Shown: positions 48,465-57,219 of the stretch, piece after piece
How the letters are laid out: each line of letters starts with the position of its first letter
Numbering within the stretch: the stretch's first letter is position 1
Assembly (NCBI RefSeq): GCF_034720595.1
Contig: NZ_JAYESJ010000001.1
Location: 2,258,001 to 2,322,000, forward strand
DNA length: 64,000 bases
Direction: 5' to 3'
DNA from: Rhizobium sp. CC-YZS058
GTDB lineage: Bacteria > Pseudomonadota > Alphaproteobacteria > Rhizobiales > Rhizobiaceae
The notes under the pieces: generated by a model
Database searches by the model: none
What the model was told of the DNA's origin: nothing
The model's input: the letters and a program-made list of their open reading frames with translations, nothing else
Program-made: the position numbers and the translations under genes

Positions 48465-49583
48465 CTATCGGCGAAGCGCCACTGCCGTCTCAAGCGGATA
48501 CTCGCCCACCAGCGCCCGCCAGTGGGCAATCGCGAAGCCGAGCACGATCAGCGCGCCGCCCTGATGCGCGACGCCCCACAGGATCGGTACCTGCAGCAGA
48601 AGCGTGGTGATGCCGATTGCCGCCTGCACGACGACAAGCACCGCCAGCACCGTCGCCTGCCGCGCATAGGTGGAGCGCGGCGCGAGCCGCAGGCTGGCGA
48701 TCATATGGCCGATCACCACCGCCAGCAGCAGATAGGCCCCGCAGCGGTGCACGAACTGCACGGTCTTCGGGTTTTCGAAGAGGTTCAGCCAGGCCGGCAC
48801 CTGGATGAAGAGATCGGAGGGGATTAGCGCCCCATCCATCAGCGGCCAGGTGTTGTAGCTCAAGCCGGCATCGAGACCTGCCACCAGTGCGCCGAGATAG
48901 ATCTGCAGAAAGGCAAGGCCGGCGATCAGGGCCGCCACCAGATAGGAATGCCGCGTCGGCGGCGCATCGCCCCGATGCGGGGTCAGCCCACGCAGGATCC
49001 ACAGGCAGGAAGAGAAGATCAGGCACGCCATCACCAGATGGGTCGCAAGGCGGTACTGGCTGACCTCGGTGCGTTCCGTCAGACCGGAGGAAACCATCCA
49101 CCAGCCGATGAAGCCCTGCAGGCCGCCCAGCGCCAGGATGCCGACCAGCGGCAGCTTCAGCCGCCGCTCGATCCGCCCGGTCAGCCAGAAGAAGGCGAGC
49201 GGCAGGGCGAAGAGAATGCCGATCGAGCGCGCAATGACGCGATGGGCCCATTCCCACCAGAAGATCGTCTTGAAGCCCTCCAGCGTCATGTCGCTGTTGA
49301 GCTCGGAATATTGCGGGATCTGCTGGTAGAGCGCGAACTCCTCCTGCCATTCCGCATCGCTCAAGGGAGGGACAATGCCGTGGATAGGCTTCCACTCGGT
49401 AATGGAGAGGCCCGATTCGGTCAGCCGGGTTGCGCCGCCGACCAGCACGAGGGCGAAGAGCGCCACGACGACCACCCAGAGCCAGGCCCGCACTTGGGCG
49501 CGGTGGCGGATGGCGCGGTTGCGGGTTGCGCGGTCGATCTCGGCCTGCGCTTGGTAGTCCATCGTCTGGTTGATCGCGGTCAT
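48465..49583 (-). CDS. ctaA: Heme A synthase (COX15/CtaA type 2)
   Basis: 372 residues from MTAINQTMDYQAQAEIDRATRN (49583). The frame is open to 49850, but that part overlaps the divergent gene and is not conserved-looking. It converts heme O to heme A for cytochrome aa3 oxidase in the inner membrane. Eight helices carry conserved His/Glu motifs: GGATRLTESGLSITEWKPIHG, FWWEWAHRVIARSIG, YRLATHLVMACLIF, FVHRCGAYLLLAVVIGHM and WGVAHQGGALIVLGFAIAHW. It is convergent with argC. Confidence 0.94.
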   Translation of the reverse strand: MTAINQTMDYQAQAEIDRATRNRAIRHRAQVRAWLWVVVVALFALVLVGGATRLTESGLSITEWKPIHGIVPPLSDAEWQEEFALYQQIPQYSELNSDMTLEGFKTIFWWEWAHRVIARSIGILFALPLAFFWLTGRIERRLKLPLVGILALGGLQGFIGWWMVSSGLTERTEVSQYRLATHLVMACLIFSSCLWILRGLTPHRGDAPPTRHSYLVAALIAGLAFLQIYLGALVAGLDAGLSYNTWPLMDGALIPSDLFIQVPAWLNLFENPKTVQFVHRCGAYLLLAVVIGHMIASLRLAPRSTYARQATVLAVLVVVQAAIGITTLLLQVPILWGVAHQGGALIVLGFAIAHWRALVGEYPLETAVALRR

Positions 49584-49727
49584 CGCGCGGCCTCGCCTGT
49601 GGCTGTCTTCCGTCTCGCGTGTTGATTTGCCCCACCCATGGGTGCAAAACAAGGCCGGGCTTTGCGGCATGCCGTCGCGCATGGCCGACGGACGCGCACC
49701 CGCGCCGCCAAGGGAGAACACGCCACC

Positions 49728-49940
49728 ATGCCGCTGCGCCTGCGCAAACTGATCGGAACGGTTCTGATCATCGCCCTCGTTCTGCTCTATGCGCTGATCG
49801 CCACCACCGTCGCCTCCGCCCTGCTCGGCGCCTCGCCCTGGTGGGTCCACCTCCTCTATTTCCTCCTGAGCGGCCTTCTCTGGATCCTCCCCGCCATGCT
49901 GATCATCCGCTGGATGGAGCGGCCGGTCGATAGCGAATGA
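49728..49940 (+). CDS. DUF2842 membrane protein
   Basis: 70 residues from MPLRLRKLIGTVLIIALVLLYA with AAGGGAGAACACGCC before the ATG. The frame extends upstream to 49638, but this ATG gives the family start. Two transmembrane helices (LIGTVLIIALVLLYALIATTVAS and WWVHLLYFLLSGLLWILPAMLIIRWM). Small DUF2842 proteins are typical of alphaproteobacteria and often neighbour ctaA; function unknown. Confidence 0.85.
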   Translation: MPLRLRKLIGTVLIIALVLLYALIATTVASALLGASPWWVHLLYFLLSGLLWILPAMLIIRWMERPVDSE

Positions 49941-50146
49941 CGTGCCGGTCTACATGCGCCATGCCCTCAAGACCACAAGCACCCGTCGGCGGTTGGCTCG
50001 AAACGGGACAACCGTCTTAAGCATCCGATAACCGCGGCTGCGAATTCCGGACGACAGCGATGCGGGAACCGGTACGGGCGTAAGGGAAATGGAGGATTTG
50101 TCCCATTAGGGTCGCCTCAAGAAACCCTTCGTCAACGGTCGGTGGC

Positions 50147-51451
50147 ATGACGCACATGGATTTGGCACGCTTCGACGCAGCTTCCTTCGCACCCCGCTTT
50201 CACAAAGCGCTGGCGGCGGATCCGGCGGAGTTCCTTCTGCCGCCCCGCCCGGCGTCTGAAACGCGGACGGAGGACGAGCGCCTGTCGGTCTCCGTCCATG
50301 TCAGCATGGCGGCGCTGGAGGCGGATTGGCGAGCACTCGAGGCCTCCAGCAGCGCCTCCCTCCACCAGGGGTTCGACTGGTGCGCCGCCTGGGCTGCGGC
50401 GCATCACAACCCGCTTCTGCTTTTGCGCGGGCGGATCGGGGCGCGGACGGTGTTCATCCTGCCGCTCGAGCTCGTGCGCGGACGGTTGTTCCGCACGGCC
50501 CGATTTATCGGCTCGCCGCACAGCAATCTGAACACGGGCCTCTTCTCCGACGACCTCGGCCCCTTCACGCCCGAAATGCTGGCGGAGATGCTGCTTGCCG
50601 AGCTCTGCGCAAAGCTGGCGCGGGTTGCCGATATCGTCACGCTGGAGAAAATGCCCTTCGACTGGCGCGGCCACCGCCACCCGCTCGCCTCGCTGCCGTC
50701 GGTGCGCAACCAGAACTGCTCCTACCAGCTGCCGATGACTGCCTCCTTCACCGAGACGCTTTCGCAGGTGAACGCACGCCGCCGGCGCAAGAAGCAGCGC
50801 GTGTCCGAAAAACGGCTGGAGGCACTCGGCGGATACGAGCATGTGGTGGCGGAAACGCCAGGAGAGCGGCAAGCGCTCCTTGAGCGCTTCTTCGAGCAGA
50901 AAGCCACCCGCTTCAAGGCCATGGGCCTGCCCAATGTCTTTGCCGACAGCAAGACCCAGACCTTCCTGCGCAGCCTGGTTTCCGCGCCGAAGGCGCCGAC
51001 CCACAAGCTTCTGGAGCTTCATGCCATCCGCCTGAAGGGCGGAAGCGAGGGGCGAATCGCGGCCATTGCCGGCATGTCCCGCAAGGGCGACCATGTCATC
51101 TGCCAGTTCGGCTCGATCGACAACGATTTGGCGAGCGAGGCGAGCCCCGGCGAACTGCTCTTCTACCGCATGATCGAGGATGGCTGCGCCGACGGCATTC
51201 GCCTCTTCGATTTCGGCATCGGCGACCAGCCCTACAAGCGATCCTGGTGTACGGTGGAAACGACGCTGCGCGACATCGTTCTGCCGCTGACGCTGCGCGG
51301 ACGCGCCGCCGCAGCACTCCATCGCGCGCTTGTGCACGCCAAGGCGCTGATCAAGAGCAACCGGCACAGCTACGCCTTCATCCAGCGGCTGCGACAACGC
51401 CGCCAGGCCGGACGCTATGTCCCGCCGGTCGAAGAGGCGGACGAGGCCTGA
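50147..51451 (+). CDS. BioF2/CelD-type acyltransferase of the polysaccharide cluster
   Basis: 434 residues with the GNAT-related BioF2-like fold (PF13480-type) that occurs in exopolysaccharide and cellulose gene clusters. Visible features: ALEADWRALEASSSASLHQGFDWCAAW near residue 50, RRRRKKQRVSEKRLEALGGYEH near 210, and the C-terminal catalytic-fold segment LLFYRMIEDGCADGIRLFDFGIGDQPYKRSWC. It probably transfers an acyl or aminoacyl group to a sugar or peptide. It opens the cluster and is convergent with the Wzz-like gene (18 bases apart). The start MTHMDL is one choice; a second ATG is three codons later. Confidence 0.8.
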   Translation: MTHMDLARFDAASFAPRFHKALAADPAEFLLPPRPASETRTEDERLSVSVHVSMAALEADWRALEASSSASLHQGFDWCAAWAAAHHNPLLLLRGRIGARTVFILPLELVRGRLFRTARFIGSPHSNLNTGLFSDDLGPFTPEMLAEMLLAELCAKLARVADIVTLEKMPFDWRGHRHPLASLPSVRNQNCSYQLPMTASFTETLSQVNARRRRKKQRVSEKRLEALGGYEHVVAETPGERQALLERFFEQKATRFKAMGLPNVFADSKTQTFLRSLVSAPKAPTHKLLELHAIRLKGGSEGRIAAIAGMSRKGDHVICQFGSIDNDLASEASPGELLFYRMIEDGCADGIRLFDFGIGDQPYKRSWCTVETTLRDIVLPLTLRGRAAAALHRALVHAKALIKSNRHSYAFIQRLRQRRQAGRYVPPVEEADEA

Positions 51452-51469
51452 GGCGCGCCGCGAGTTGCG

Positions 51470-53641
51470 TCAGGCCGCGCGCGGTTTGCGGCGCGTTCCC
51501 CGCGTATCACCGCCGGTGGAGCCGGTCATGACGTGAATGTTGCGATAGCCGGCCTCGGCGAAGGATTCGATCGCCGCCACCAGGCTGTCCGGCTCGACCT
51601 CGGGTGCGGAGAGGATGATGTCCGTCTCGCCGTCGCGCGCGATCCGCGTCACGGCCGCGCTCGATGCATTGCCGCAATCGATCAGCACAAGGTCATAGGC
51701 ATTCGACAGCGCCTCGACGACGATCGGCAACCGATCGACCGCGCGCATGGCATGCGCGGCATCCGCCGTGCCCTGCGGAAGGAGATGGGCTTCGGAGTGC
51801 CGGTCGCCATGGATCGTGTCGGAGAAGGCGACATCGCCGGCCAGGAGATCGGTGATTCCCGGCAGATCGCCGCTCGTGGCCATGAGCCGCGTCGGACGTC
51901 CGGCACCGGTCAGGTCGATCAGCACCACCCGGTGCCCGCCTTCCGCCAGCAGGCGGGCAAGGAGGACGGTGTTGTCCGACCCGGCCTCGCTGGAGGGCTC
52001 CACGCAGACCGCGACCGAGACGCGCGCGGCAAGCAGGGTTTCCGCCACGTCTTCGACCGCAAACCCCTCCTCCACTTCGACCTCTTGCGGGCGGGCGGGC
52101 GCGATCGGGGCCGGTGCGGCAATGGGCGCCGGTGCATGCACGGCAGCAGATGCGGCGGGCGCGATGGCTTCGCCATGATCCCGTCTGCGCTGCCGGTCGA
52201 CGGGCGTCGCCACCACTGCAGCCGGCGCCGCAGCGCCGACCGGGCGCAGGGCACGCCCTGAAAACAGTTCGGAAAGCAGGATAATGACCGAGGAGATGAG
52301 GAATGTGGCAAGTGCCGCAACGAGGGTGATCGGCAACACCTTCGGAAAAGCAGCCTCGGTGGGCTCGACGGCCTTGGAAATGATGCGGGCATCGGCCGGC
52401 GCGGCGCTCGCGCCGGTGCGCGAGGTCGCCTCGCGATAGCGAGCCAGATAGGTTTCCAGAAGCTGACGCTGCGCCGCCGCCTCGCGTTCGAGCGCCCGAA
52501 GCCCCACCTCGTCCTCCCCGGCACGTGCGGAATTGGCCTTCAGCGTGTTGAGCTGGCGGGTCAGTTGCTGCTCGCGCAACTCGCCGACCTTCGCCTCGTT
52601 CTGCAGGCTCGCCAGGATCTTCTCGGTCTCGGCGCGGATCTGGCCGCGAATGCCGACGAGCTGGGACTTGAGACCTTTCAGCCGCGGATGGCCGTCGAGC
52701 AGGGTGACGGAGAGATCGGCGATCTGGCTCTGGATCTGCGATTCCGATTCCTTCAGCCGCTGGATCATCTGCGAGCCGACGACATCGTTGAGCGTCTCGG
52801 CGCCGCGGCCGCTCGTGAGCGCGGAACGAACGTTTTCCGCCCGTGCCTCGGCATTGGCGCGCTCGCCGCGCACGCGGGCCAGTTCGGTCGACAGATCGGT
52901 CATCTGCCGCGTGGCGAAATTGCTCTGGTCGCCGGCGCCCAGTAGATCGGACTGGGAGCGATAGGTCGCGACCTTCTCTTCCGCCATCCGCACCTTTTCC
53001 CGCAGGTTGGCGATCTCGGGCTCCAGCCAGCGGGTCGCCTCCGAATTGCTGTCGAGCTTCGCCCCGCTCTGCAGCGACAGATAGATCTTCGCCATCTCGT
53101 TCGGAATGGCCGCCGCCAACTGCCGGTCCTCGGAGGAGAACTGGATGGCGATGACGCGGGATTTCTCGACCTGGTAGACCTGCAGCTTTTCCTGGAAGAT
53201 CTTGAGGACGCGCTCCTCCGGCGGCAGATCGAGCGGGTTCTGCTTCACCCCCAGCATGACCAGAAGGTCGGAGATGGCCGAGGGATCGGCGGTGGGGTCG
53301 AACTCCTTCAGTTCGTAGAGCTTCATACTGCGGGCGACCTGCTTGATCAGGTCGATGGAGCGCAGCACCTGCACCTCGCTTGCAATGCCGGATTCGTCGA
53401 AGGCGGTCGCGCTCTGGGGCTGCGGGGCGGGAGCGGCGGCGGAAAACTCCGGCTCGCGGGATTCGATCAGCAGCCGCGCCTCGCTTTCGTAGCGCGGCGC
53501 CATCAGGTTCGCACCCGCAAAAGCAAGGCCCGCCACCGCCACGGTGGCCAGGAGAACGCGCGTGCGACGACGCCAGATGGCGCGGAACAGAGCCCCGAGG
53601 TCGATATCCACGTCCTGTTGGCTGCCGCTGAGACCCGACAT
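51470..53641 (-). CDS. Wzz/GumC-type polysaccharide co-polymerase with degenerate CpsD-like domain
   Basis: 723 residues from MSGLSGSQQDVDIDLGALFRAIWRRR (53641). Domains: N-terminal Wzz domain with first transmembrane helix (RVLLATVAVAGLAFAGANLM), a long periplasmic coiled coil (roughly residues 180-430, with LRALEREAAAQRQLLETYLARYREA at the end), second helix (VLPITLVAALATFLISSVIILLSELFSG), a Pro/Ala linker, and a tyrosine-kinase-like domain from about residue 538. In that domain the P-loop of BY-kinases is replaced by EPSSEAGSDNTVLL and has no Gly-Lys-Ser/Thr. VVLIDL and LVLIDCG remain. The C-terminus is basic and has no Tyr cluster. It should set chain length, and a kinase activity is doubtful. 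Divergent from the Wza-like gene. Confidence 0.88.
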   Translation of the reverse strand: MSGLSGSQQDVDIDLGALFRAIWRRRTRVLLATVAVAGLAFAGANLMAPRYESEARLLIESREPEFSAAAPAPQPQSATAFDESGIASEVQVLRSIDLIKQVARSMKLYELKEFDPTADPSAISDLLVMLGVKQNPLDLPPEERVLKIFQEKLQVYQVEKSRVIAIQFSSEDRQLAAAIPNEMAKIYLSLQSGAKLDSNSEATRWLEPEIANLREKVRMAEEKVATYRSQSDLLGAGDQSNFATRQMTDLSTELARVRGERANAEARAENVRSALTSGRGAETLNDVVGSQMIQRLKESESQIQSQIADLSVTLLDGHPRLKGLKSQLVGIRGQIRAETEKILASLQNEAKVGELREQQLTRQLNTLKANSARAGEDEVGLRALEREAAAQRQLLETYLARYREATSRTGASAAPADARIISKAVEPTEAAFPKVLPITLVAALATFLISSVIILLSELFSGRALRPVGAAAPAAVVATPVDRQRRRDHGEAIAPAASAAVHAPAPIAAPAPIAPARPQEVEVEEGFAVEDVAETLLAARVSVAVCVEPSSEAGSDNTVLLARLLAEGGHRVVLIDLTGAGRPTRLMATSGDLPGITDLLAGDVAFSDTIHGDRHSEAHLLPQGTADAAHAMRAVDRLPIVVEALSNAYDLVLIDCGNASSAAVTRIARDGETDIILSAPEVEPDSLVAAIESFAEAGYRNIHVMTGSTGGDTRGTRRKPRAA

Positions 53642-53697
53642 CGCGATACTCCGAACTTCCGATCGTTTTCGCCAAGGTAAACAACCATGGTAACGCA

Positions 53698-53792
53698 AGG
53701 GTTAACGCCACCCCCTGCCCGCTGCGCCTGTGTTCGACACGCCGCACCGATTCCGCACGCTGGGGCCCGGATTTTTACCAGCCGTTAACCCT
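53698..53792. promoter_or_regulatory. Inverted pair of GTTAACCCT motifs in a divergent promoter region
   Basis: AGGGTTAAC at 53698-53706 and GTTAACCCT at 53784-53792 are inverse copies in the 202-base region between the divergent Wzz-like (start 53641) and Wza-like (start 53844) genes. The GTTAACC half resembles CtrA half-sites of alphaproteobacteria, but the full TTAA-N7-TTAA spacing is not present. Confidence 0.3.
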
Positions 53793-53843
53793 AACGGATG
53801 GATAACGGCAGTCGAACAGGCACCAAGCGCGCGGGTAGTGGCA

Positions 53844-54419
53844 ATGGGTTGGGCGAAAGGAACGATCAGTGTGACGGCAGCCGTCTTGTCGGTTGCCACG
53901 GTGCTGTCCGGCTGCACCAGCTACAAGCCCGCCCCGAAGGCCTTCAGCGAAGCGACCATCCAGCCCTACCGGCTGGACAGCGGCGACCGCTTGCGCGTCT
54001 CCGTCTTCGAACAGCCGGGCCTGACCGGCACCTACACGGTCGACCAGGCCGGCTATGTCGCCTACCCCCTGATCGGCTCGGTACCCGCCCGCGGCCGCAC
54101 GCTGAGCGAACTCGAAGCCACCATCGCCGAGAAACTGCGCGGCGGCTATCTGCGCGATCCCGACGTGACGATCGAGGTCGATCGCTATCGCTCCGTCTTC
54201 ATCATGGGCGAGGTCGGACAGGCCGGGCAATATTCCTACGTGCCGGGCATGACCGTGCAGAACGCGATTGCCGTTGCCGGCGGCTTCTCGCCGCGCGCCA
54301 ACCAGTCGACCGTCGATGTCACGCGCAAGGTCAATGGACGGATTGTCACCGGCCGCGTGCCGATAACCGATCCGGTGATGGCGGGCGACACGCTCTACAT
54401 CCGCGAACGGCTCTTCTGA
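53844..54419 (+). CDS. Wza-like polysaccharide export lipoprotein
   Basis: 191 residues from MGWAKGTISVTAAVLSVATVLSGCTSY; the LSGC lipobox marks an outer-membrane lipoprotein. A GTG ten codons later (in SVTAAV) has AAAGGA at a good distance and is an alternative start. The poly-export domain IQPYRLDSGDRLRVSVFEQPGLTGTYTVDQAGYVAYPLIGSV is followed by the SLBB part VFIMGEVGQAGQYSYVPGMTVQNAIAVAGGFSPRANQ. It forms the export channel subunit, in the short ExoF/OMA form. The next gene starts five bases after the stop. Confidence 0.92.
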   Translation: MGWAKGTISVTAAVLSVATVLSGCTSYKPAPKAFSEATIQPYRLDSGDRLRVSVFEQPGLTGTYTVDQAGYVAYPLIGSVPARGRTLSELEATIAEKLRGGYLRDPDVTIEVDRYRSVFIMGEVGQAGQYSYVPGMTVQNAIAVAGGFSPRANQSTVDVTRKVNGRIVTGRVPITDPVMAGDTLYIRERLF

Positions 54420-54424
54420 TCGTC

Positions 54425-55600
54425 ATGGCCGAGCAGAGGCCGCTGCGCATCATTCACTGCTTTCGCTCGCCGGTTGGCGGTATTTTCCGGCATGTGCGGG
54501 ATCTGGCGCTTGCCCATGCCGCCGCCGGGCATCAGGTCGGTATCGTCTGCGACAGCACGACCGGGGGAGACTACGAGGACGCGCTGTTTCGGGAAATCCT
54601 GCCCCATCTCTCGCTCGGCCTCGTTCGCCTGCCGATCCGCCGGGCGATCGGGCCTTCCGACGCGGCGGCGCTCTGGCGAGGCTACAAGGAGATCAGAAGT
54701 TTGCAGCCGGACATCCTGCACGGCCACGGCGCCAAGGGCGGCGCGCTGGCCAGGGTGATCGGCTCGGTGCTGCGGGTGAACAAGTATTGCGTCTCCCGCC
54801 TTTATTCCCCGCATGGCGGCAGCCTGCATTATGACCGCGCAACGCCTGCAGGCCTTGGAATCATGGCGCTCGAACGCTTCCAGGAACGCTGGACCGACGC
54901 GCTGGTCTTCGTCTGCGACTATGAGCGCGAGACCTATGCGCGCAAGATCGGCGCACCGACGGTGAAGACCGCACGGATCTACAACGGCGTGGCGGCGGAG
55001 GAGTTCGTGCCCGTCGTGCCGCGTCCGGATGCGGTCGATTTCCTCTATATCGGCATGCTGCGCGACCTGAAGGGTCCCGATATCTTCATCGATGCCTTCG
55101 CGCGGACGGAGCGCCTCATCGGCCGGCCGCTTTCGGCCCTGATGATCGGCGATGGGCCTCAGCAGGAAGACTACATGCGCATGAAGCTCGAACGCGGGCT
55201 GGGGAAGCGCATCGGCATGGCGCCCGCCACCCACGCCCGCGCCGCCTTCGCCCGCACGCGCATCGTCGTGCTGCCCTCCCGCGCCGAGGCCATGCCCTAT
55301 ATCGTGCTCGAGGCGCTGGCTGCCGGCATGCCGGTCATCGCCACTCGGGTCGGCGGGGTGCCGGAGATTTTCGGGCCGGACAGCGCGGCGCTTGCCACGC
55401 CGAACGACGCGCAGTCTCTGGCCGAAATCATGGCCGCGGCACATGACAACCCCGATTGGGCGAAGACCGCCCTGCCCGATCCTGTCCGCTTCCGCGAGGC
55501 CTTTTCCGTGGAGACGATGAGCGCCGAGATGCTGGCGCTCTATCGCTCGCTCCTGGTCGAAACGGCACAGTCCGAGCCTGCTCGTCCCGCGCAGGCGTAA
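54425..55600 (+). CDS. Glycosyltransferase family 4 protein
   Basis: 391 residues from MAEQRPLRIIHCFRSPVGGIFRHVRDLALAH. The GT-B fold is shown by the N-terminal Gly-rich acceptor loop and by the C-terminal donor-site region VDFLYIGMLRDLKGPDIFIDAF, MIGDGPQ, VVLPSRAEAMPYIVLEALAAGMPVIATRVGGVPEI. This is an EX7E-type retaining transferase. Frames upstream that run through the export gene are shadows. It adds a sugar during assembly of the repeat unit; donor unknown. Confidence 0.9.
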   Translation: MAEQRPLRIIHCFRSPVGGIFRHVRDLALAHAAAGHQVGIVCDSTTGGDYEDALFREILPHLSLGLVRLPIRRAIGPSDAAALWRGYKEIRSLQPDILHGHGAKGGALARVIGSVLRVNKYCVSRLYSPHGGSLHYDRATPAGLGIMALERFQERWTDALVFVCDYERETYARKIGAPTVKTARIYNGVAAEEFVPVVPRPDAVDFLYIGMLRDLKGPDIFIDAFARTERLIGRPLSALMIGDGPQQEDYMRMKLERGLGKRIGMAPATHARAAFARTRIVVLPSRAEAMPYIVLEALAAGMPVIATRVGGVPEIFGPDSAALATPNDAQSLAEIMAAAHDNPDWAKTALPDPVRFREAFSVETMSAEMLALYRSLLVETAQSEPARPAQA

Positions 55601-55656
55601 GCGTTTCTTAGGCGCCGTCTGCTATGCCCTTGATCGAAAGATGGGGCACGCGGTTC

Positions 55657-57219
55657 ATGAATCAGATCGACAAGCCGGAAACCTTCGACACCGAGGCCCT
55701 CCGGCGCAAGATTTCGGAAATCAGGACCTATGACCGCAGCGAGCCGGCGCCGGAGACCGATCCGAAGCCGCTGAACCCGCTGGCGCGCCGCGTGGCGCAG
55801 CAGTTCCGCACCGACACCCGCTCGCCGACCATCGTCATCGGCCTTCTGCGCCTGTTCGAGTTCCTTGCCCTCTTCTTGATCGGTTATGGAATCAATGCGC
55901 TTTATGTCGCGCCGGACTTCGACCGGTGGCTCGGCTACTGCGCCATGCTGCTCGCAAGCTCGCTGATGACCGTCGTCTTCCTGCAGGTCGCCGACGGTTA
56001 TCAGGTGCCGATCCTGCGCGCCGTCACGCGCGCTTTGCCGCGCATCCTCGGTGCCTGGGCGCTGGCCTTCGGGCTGGTCGCGATGGTGCTCTTCTTCCTC
56101 AAGGCCGGAGAGGATTATTCGCGCGTCGCCTTCGGCACCTGGTTCGTCGCCGGTTCGGCCTTCCTGTTCCTGGAGCGCATCGTCATCGCCGTTGCGATCC
56201 GCCGCTGGGCGCGCAATGGGGTCATGGAGCGCCGGGTCGTCATCGTCGGCGGCGGCGAACCGGCCAAGGCGCTGATTCGCACGCTGGAGAACCAGACCGA
56301 CAACGACCTGCGCATCTGCGGCATCTTCGACGATCGCGACGAGCGCCGCTCGCCCGGCATCGTCGCCGGCTACCCGAAGCTCGGCACCGTGCCGGAACTG
56401 GTGGAATTCGCACGGCTGACCCGCGTCGACATGCTGATCATCGCGCTGCCGCTTTCGGCCGAAAAGCGCATCCTGGATCTTTTGAAGAAGCTCTGGATCC
56501 TGCCGGTCGACATCCGGCTGGCCGCGCATGCCACCGATCTGCGCTTCCGGCCCCGCAGCTATTCCCATGTCGGCCACGTGCCGATGCTCGATGTTTTCGA
56601 CAAGCCGATCGCCGACTGGGACTCGGTCGCCAAGCGCATCTTCGACATCGTCTTCAGCCTTTTGGCGCTAGCCCTGCTCTGGCCCGTCTTCATCGGCGCC
56701 GCCATCGCCGTCAAAGTGAGTTCGCCGGGACCGATCTTCTTCAAGCAGAAGCGCCACGGCTTCAACAATGATACGATCGAGGTCTTCAAGTTCCGCTCCA
56801 TGTACACGCATCTGAGCGACCCGACGGCGCGGGCAGCCGTCACGAAGGGCGATCCGCGCGTCACCCGCGTCGGCCGGTTCCTGCGCAAATCCTCGATCGA
56901 TGAATTGCCGCAGATCTTCAACGTGCTGCGTGGCGAGCTCTCGCTCGTCGGCCCCCGCCCCCATGCCGTCGCAGCGCAGACGGCGGATCGCAAATATGCC
57001 GATGTCGTTCAGGGCTATTTCGCCCGTCACCGGGTCAAGCCGGGCGTCACGGGCTGGGCGCAGATCAACGGCTGGCGCGGCGAGATCGACAGCGACGACA
57101 AGATCCGCTTCCGCACCGCCTTCGACCTGCACTACATCGAGAACTGGTCGCTCTGGTTCGACTTCAAGATCCTGGTTCTGACTCCCTTCCGCCTGCTCGA
57201 CACGGAAAACGCCTATTGA
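55657..57219 (+). CDS. Undecaprenyl-phosphate sugar phosphotransferase (WcaJ/WbaP-like)
   Basis: 520 residues from MNQIDKPETFDTEALRRKI (55657), chosen over an ATG 11 codons earlier because of GGGG upstream. N-terminal four to five helices, then a nucleotide-binding CoA-like middle domain (RRVVIVGGGEPAKALIRTLENQ), and the catalytic bacterial sugar transferase domain: KVSSPGPIFFKQKRHGFNNDTIEVFKFRSMY, RVTRVGRFLRKSSIDELPQIFNVLRGELSLVGPRPHA, GVTGWAQINGWRG. It starts the repeat unit by moving hexose-1-phosphate to undecaprenyl phosphate. In Agrobacterium the uppE product has this role for unipolar polysaccharide. Confidence 0.93.
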   Translation: MNQIDKPETFDTEALRRKISEIRTYDRSEPAPETDPKPLNPLARRVAQQFRTDTRSPTIVIGLLRLFEFLALFLIGYGINALYVAPDFDRWLGYCAMLLASSLMTVVFLQVADGYQVPILRAVTRALPRILGAWALAFGLVAMVLFFLKAGEDYSRVAFGTWFVAGSAFLFLERIVIAVAIRRWARNGVMERRVVIVGGGEPAKALIRTLENQTDNDLRICGIFDDRDERRSPGIVAGYPKLGTVPELVEFARLTRVDMLIIALPLSAEKRILDLLKKLWILPVDIRLAAHATDLRFRPRSYSHVGHVPMLDVFDKPIADWDSVAKRIFDIVFSLLALALLWPVFIGAAIAVKVSSPGPIFFKQKRHGFNNDTIEVFKFRSMYTHLSDPTARAAVTKGDPRVTRVGRFLRKSSIDELPQIFNVLRGELSLVGPRPHAVAAQTADRKYADVVQGYFARHRVKPGVTGWAQINGWRGEIDSDDKIRFRTAFDLHYIENWSLWFDFKILVLTPFRLLDTENAY

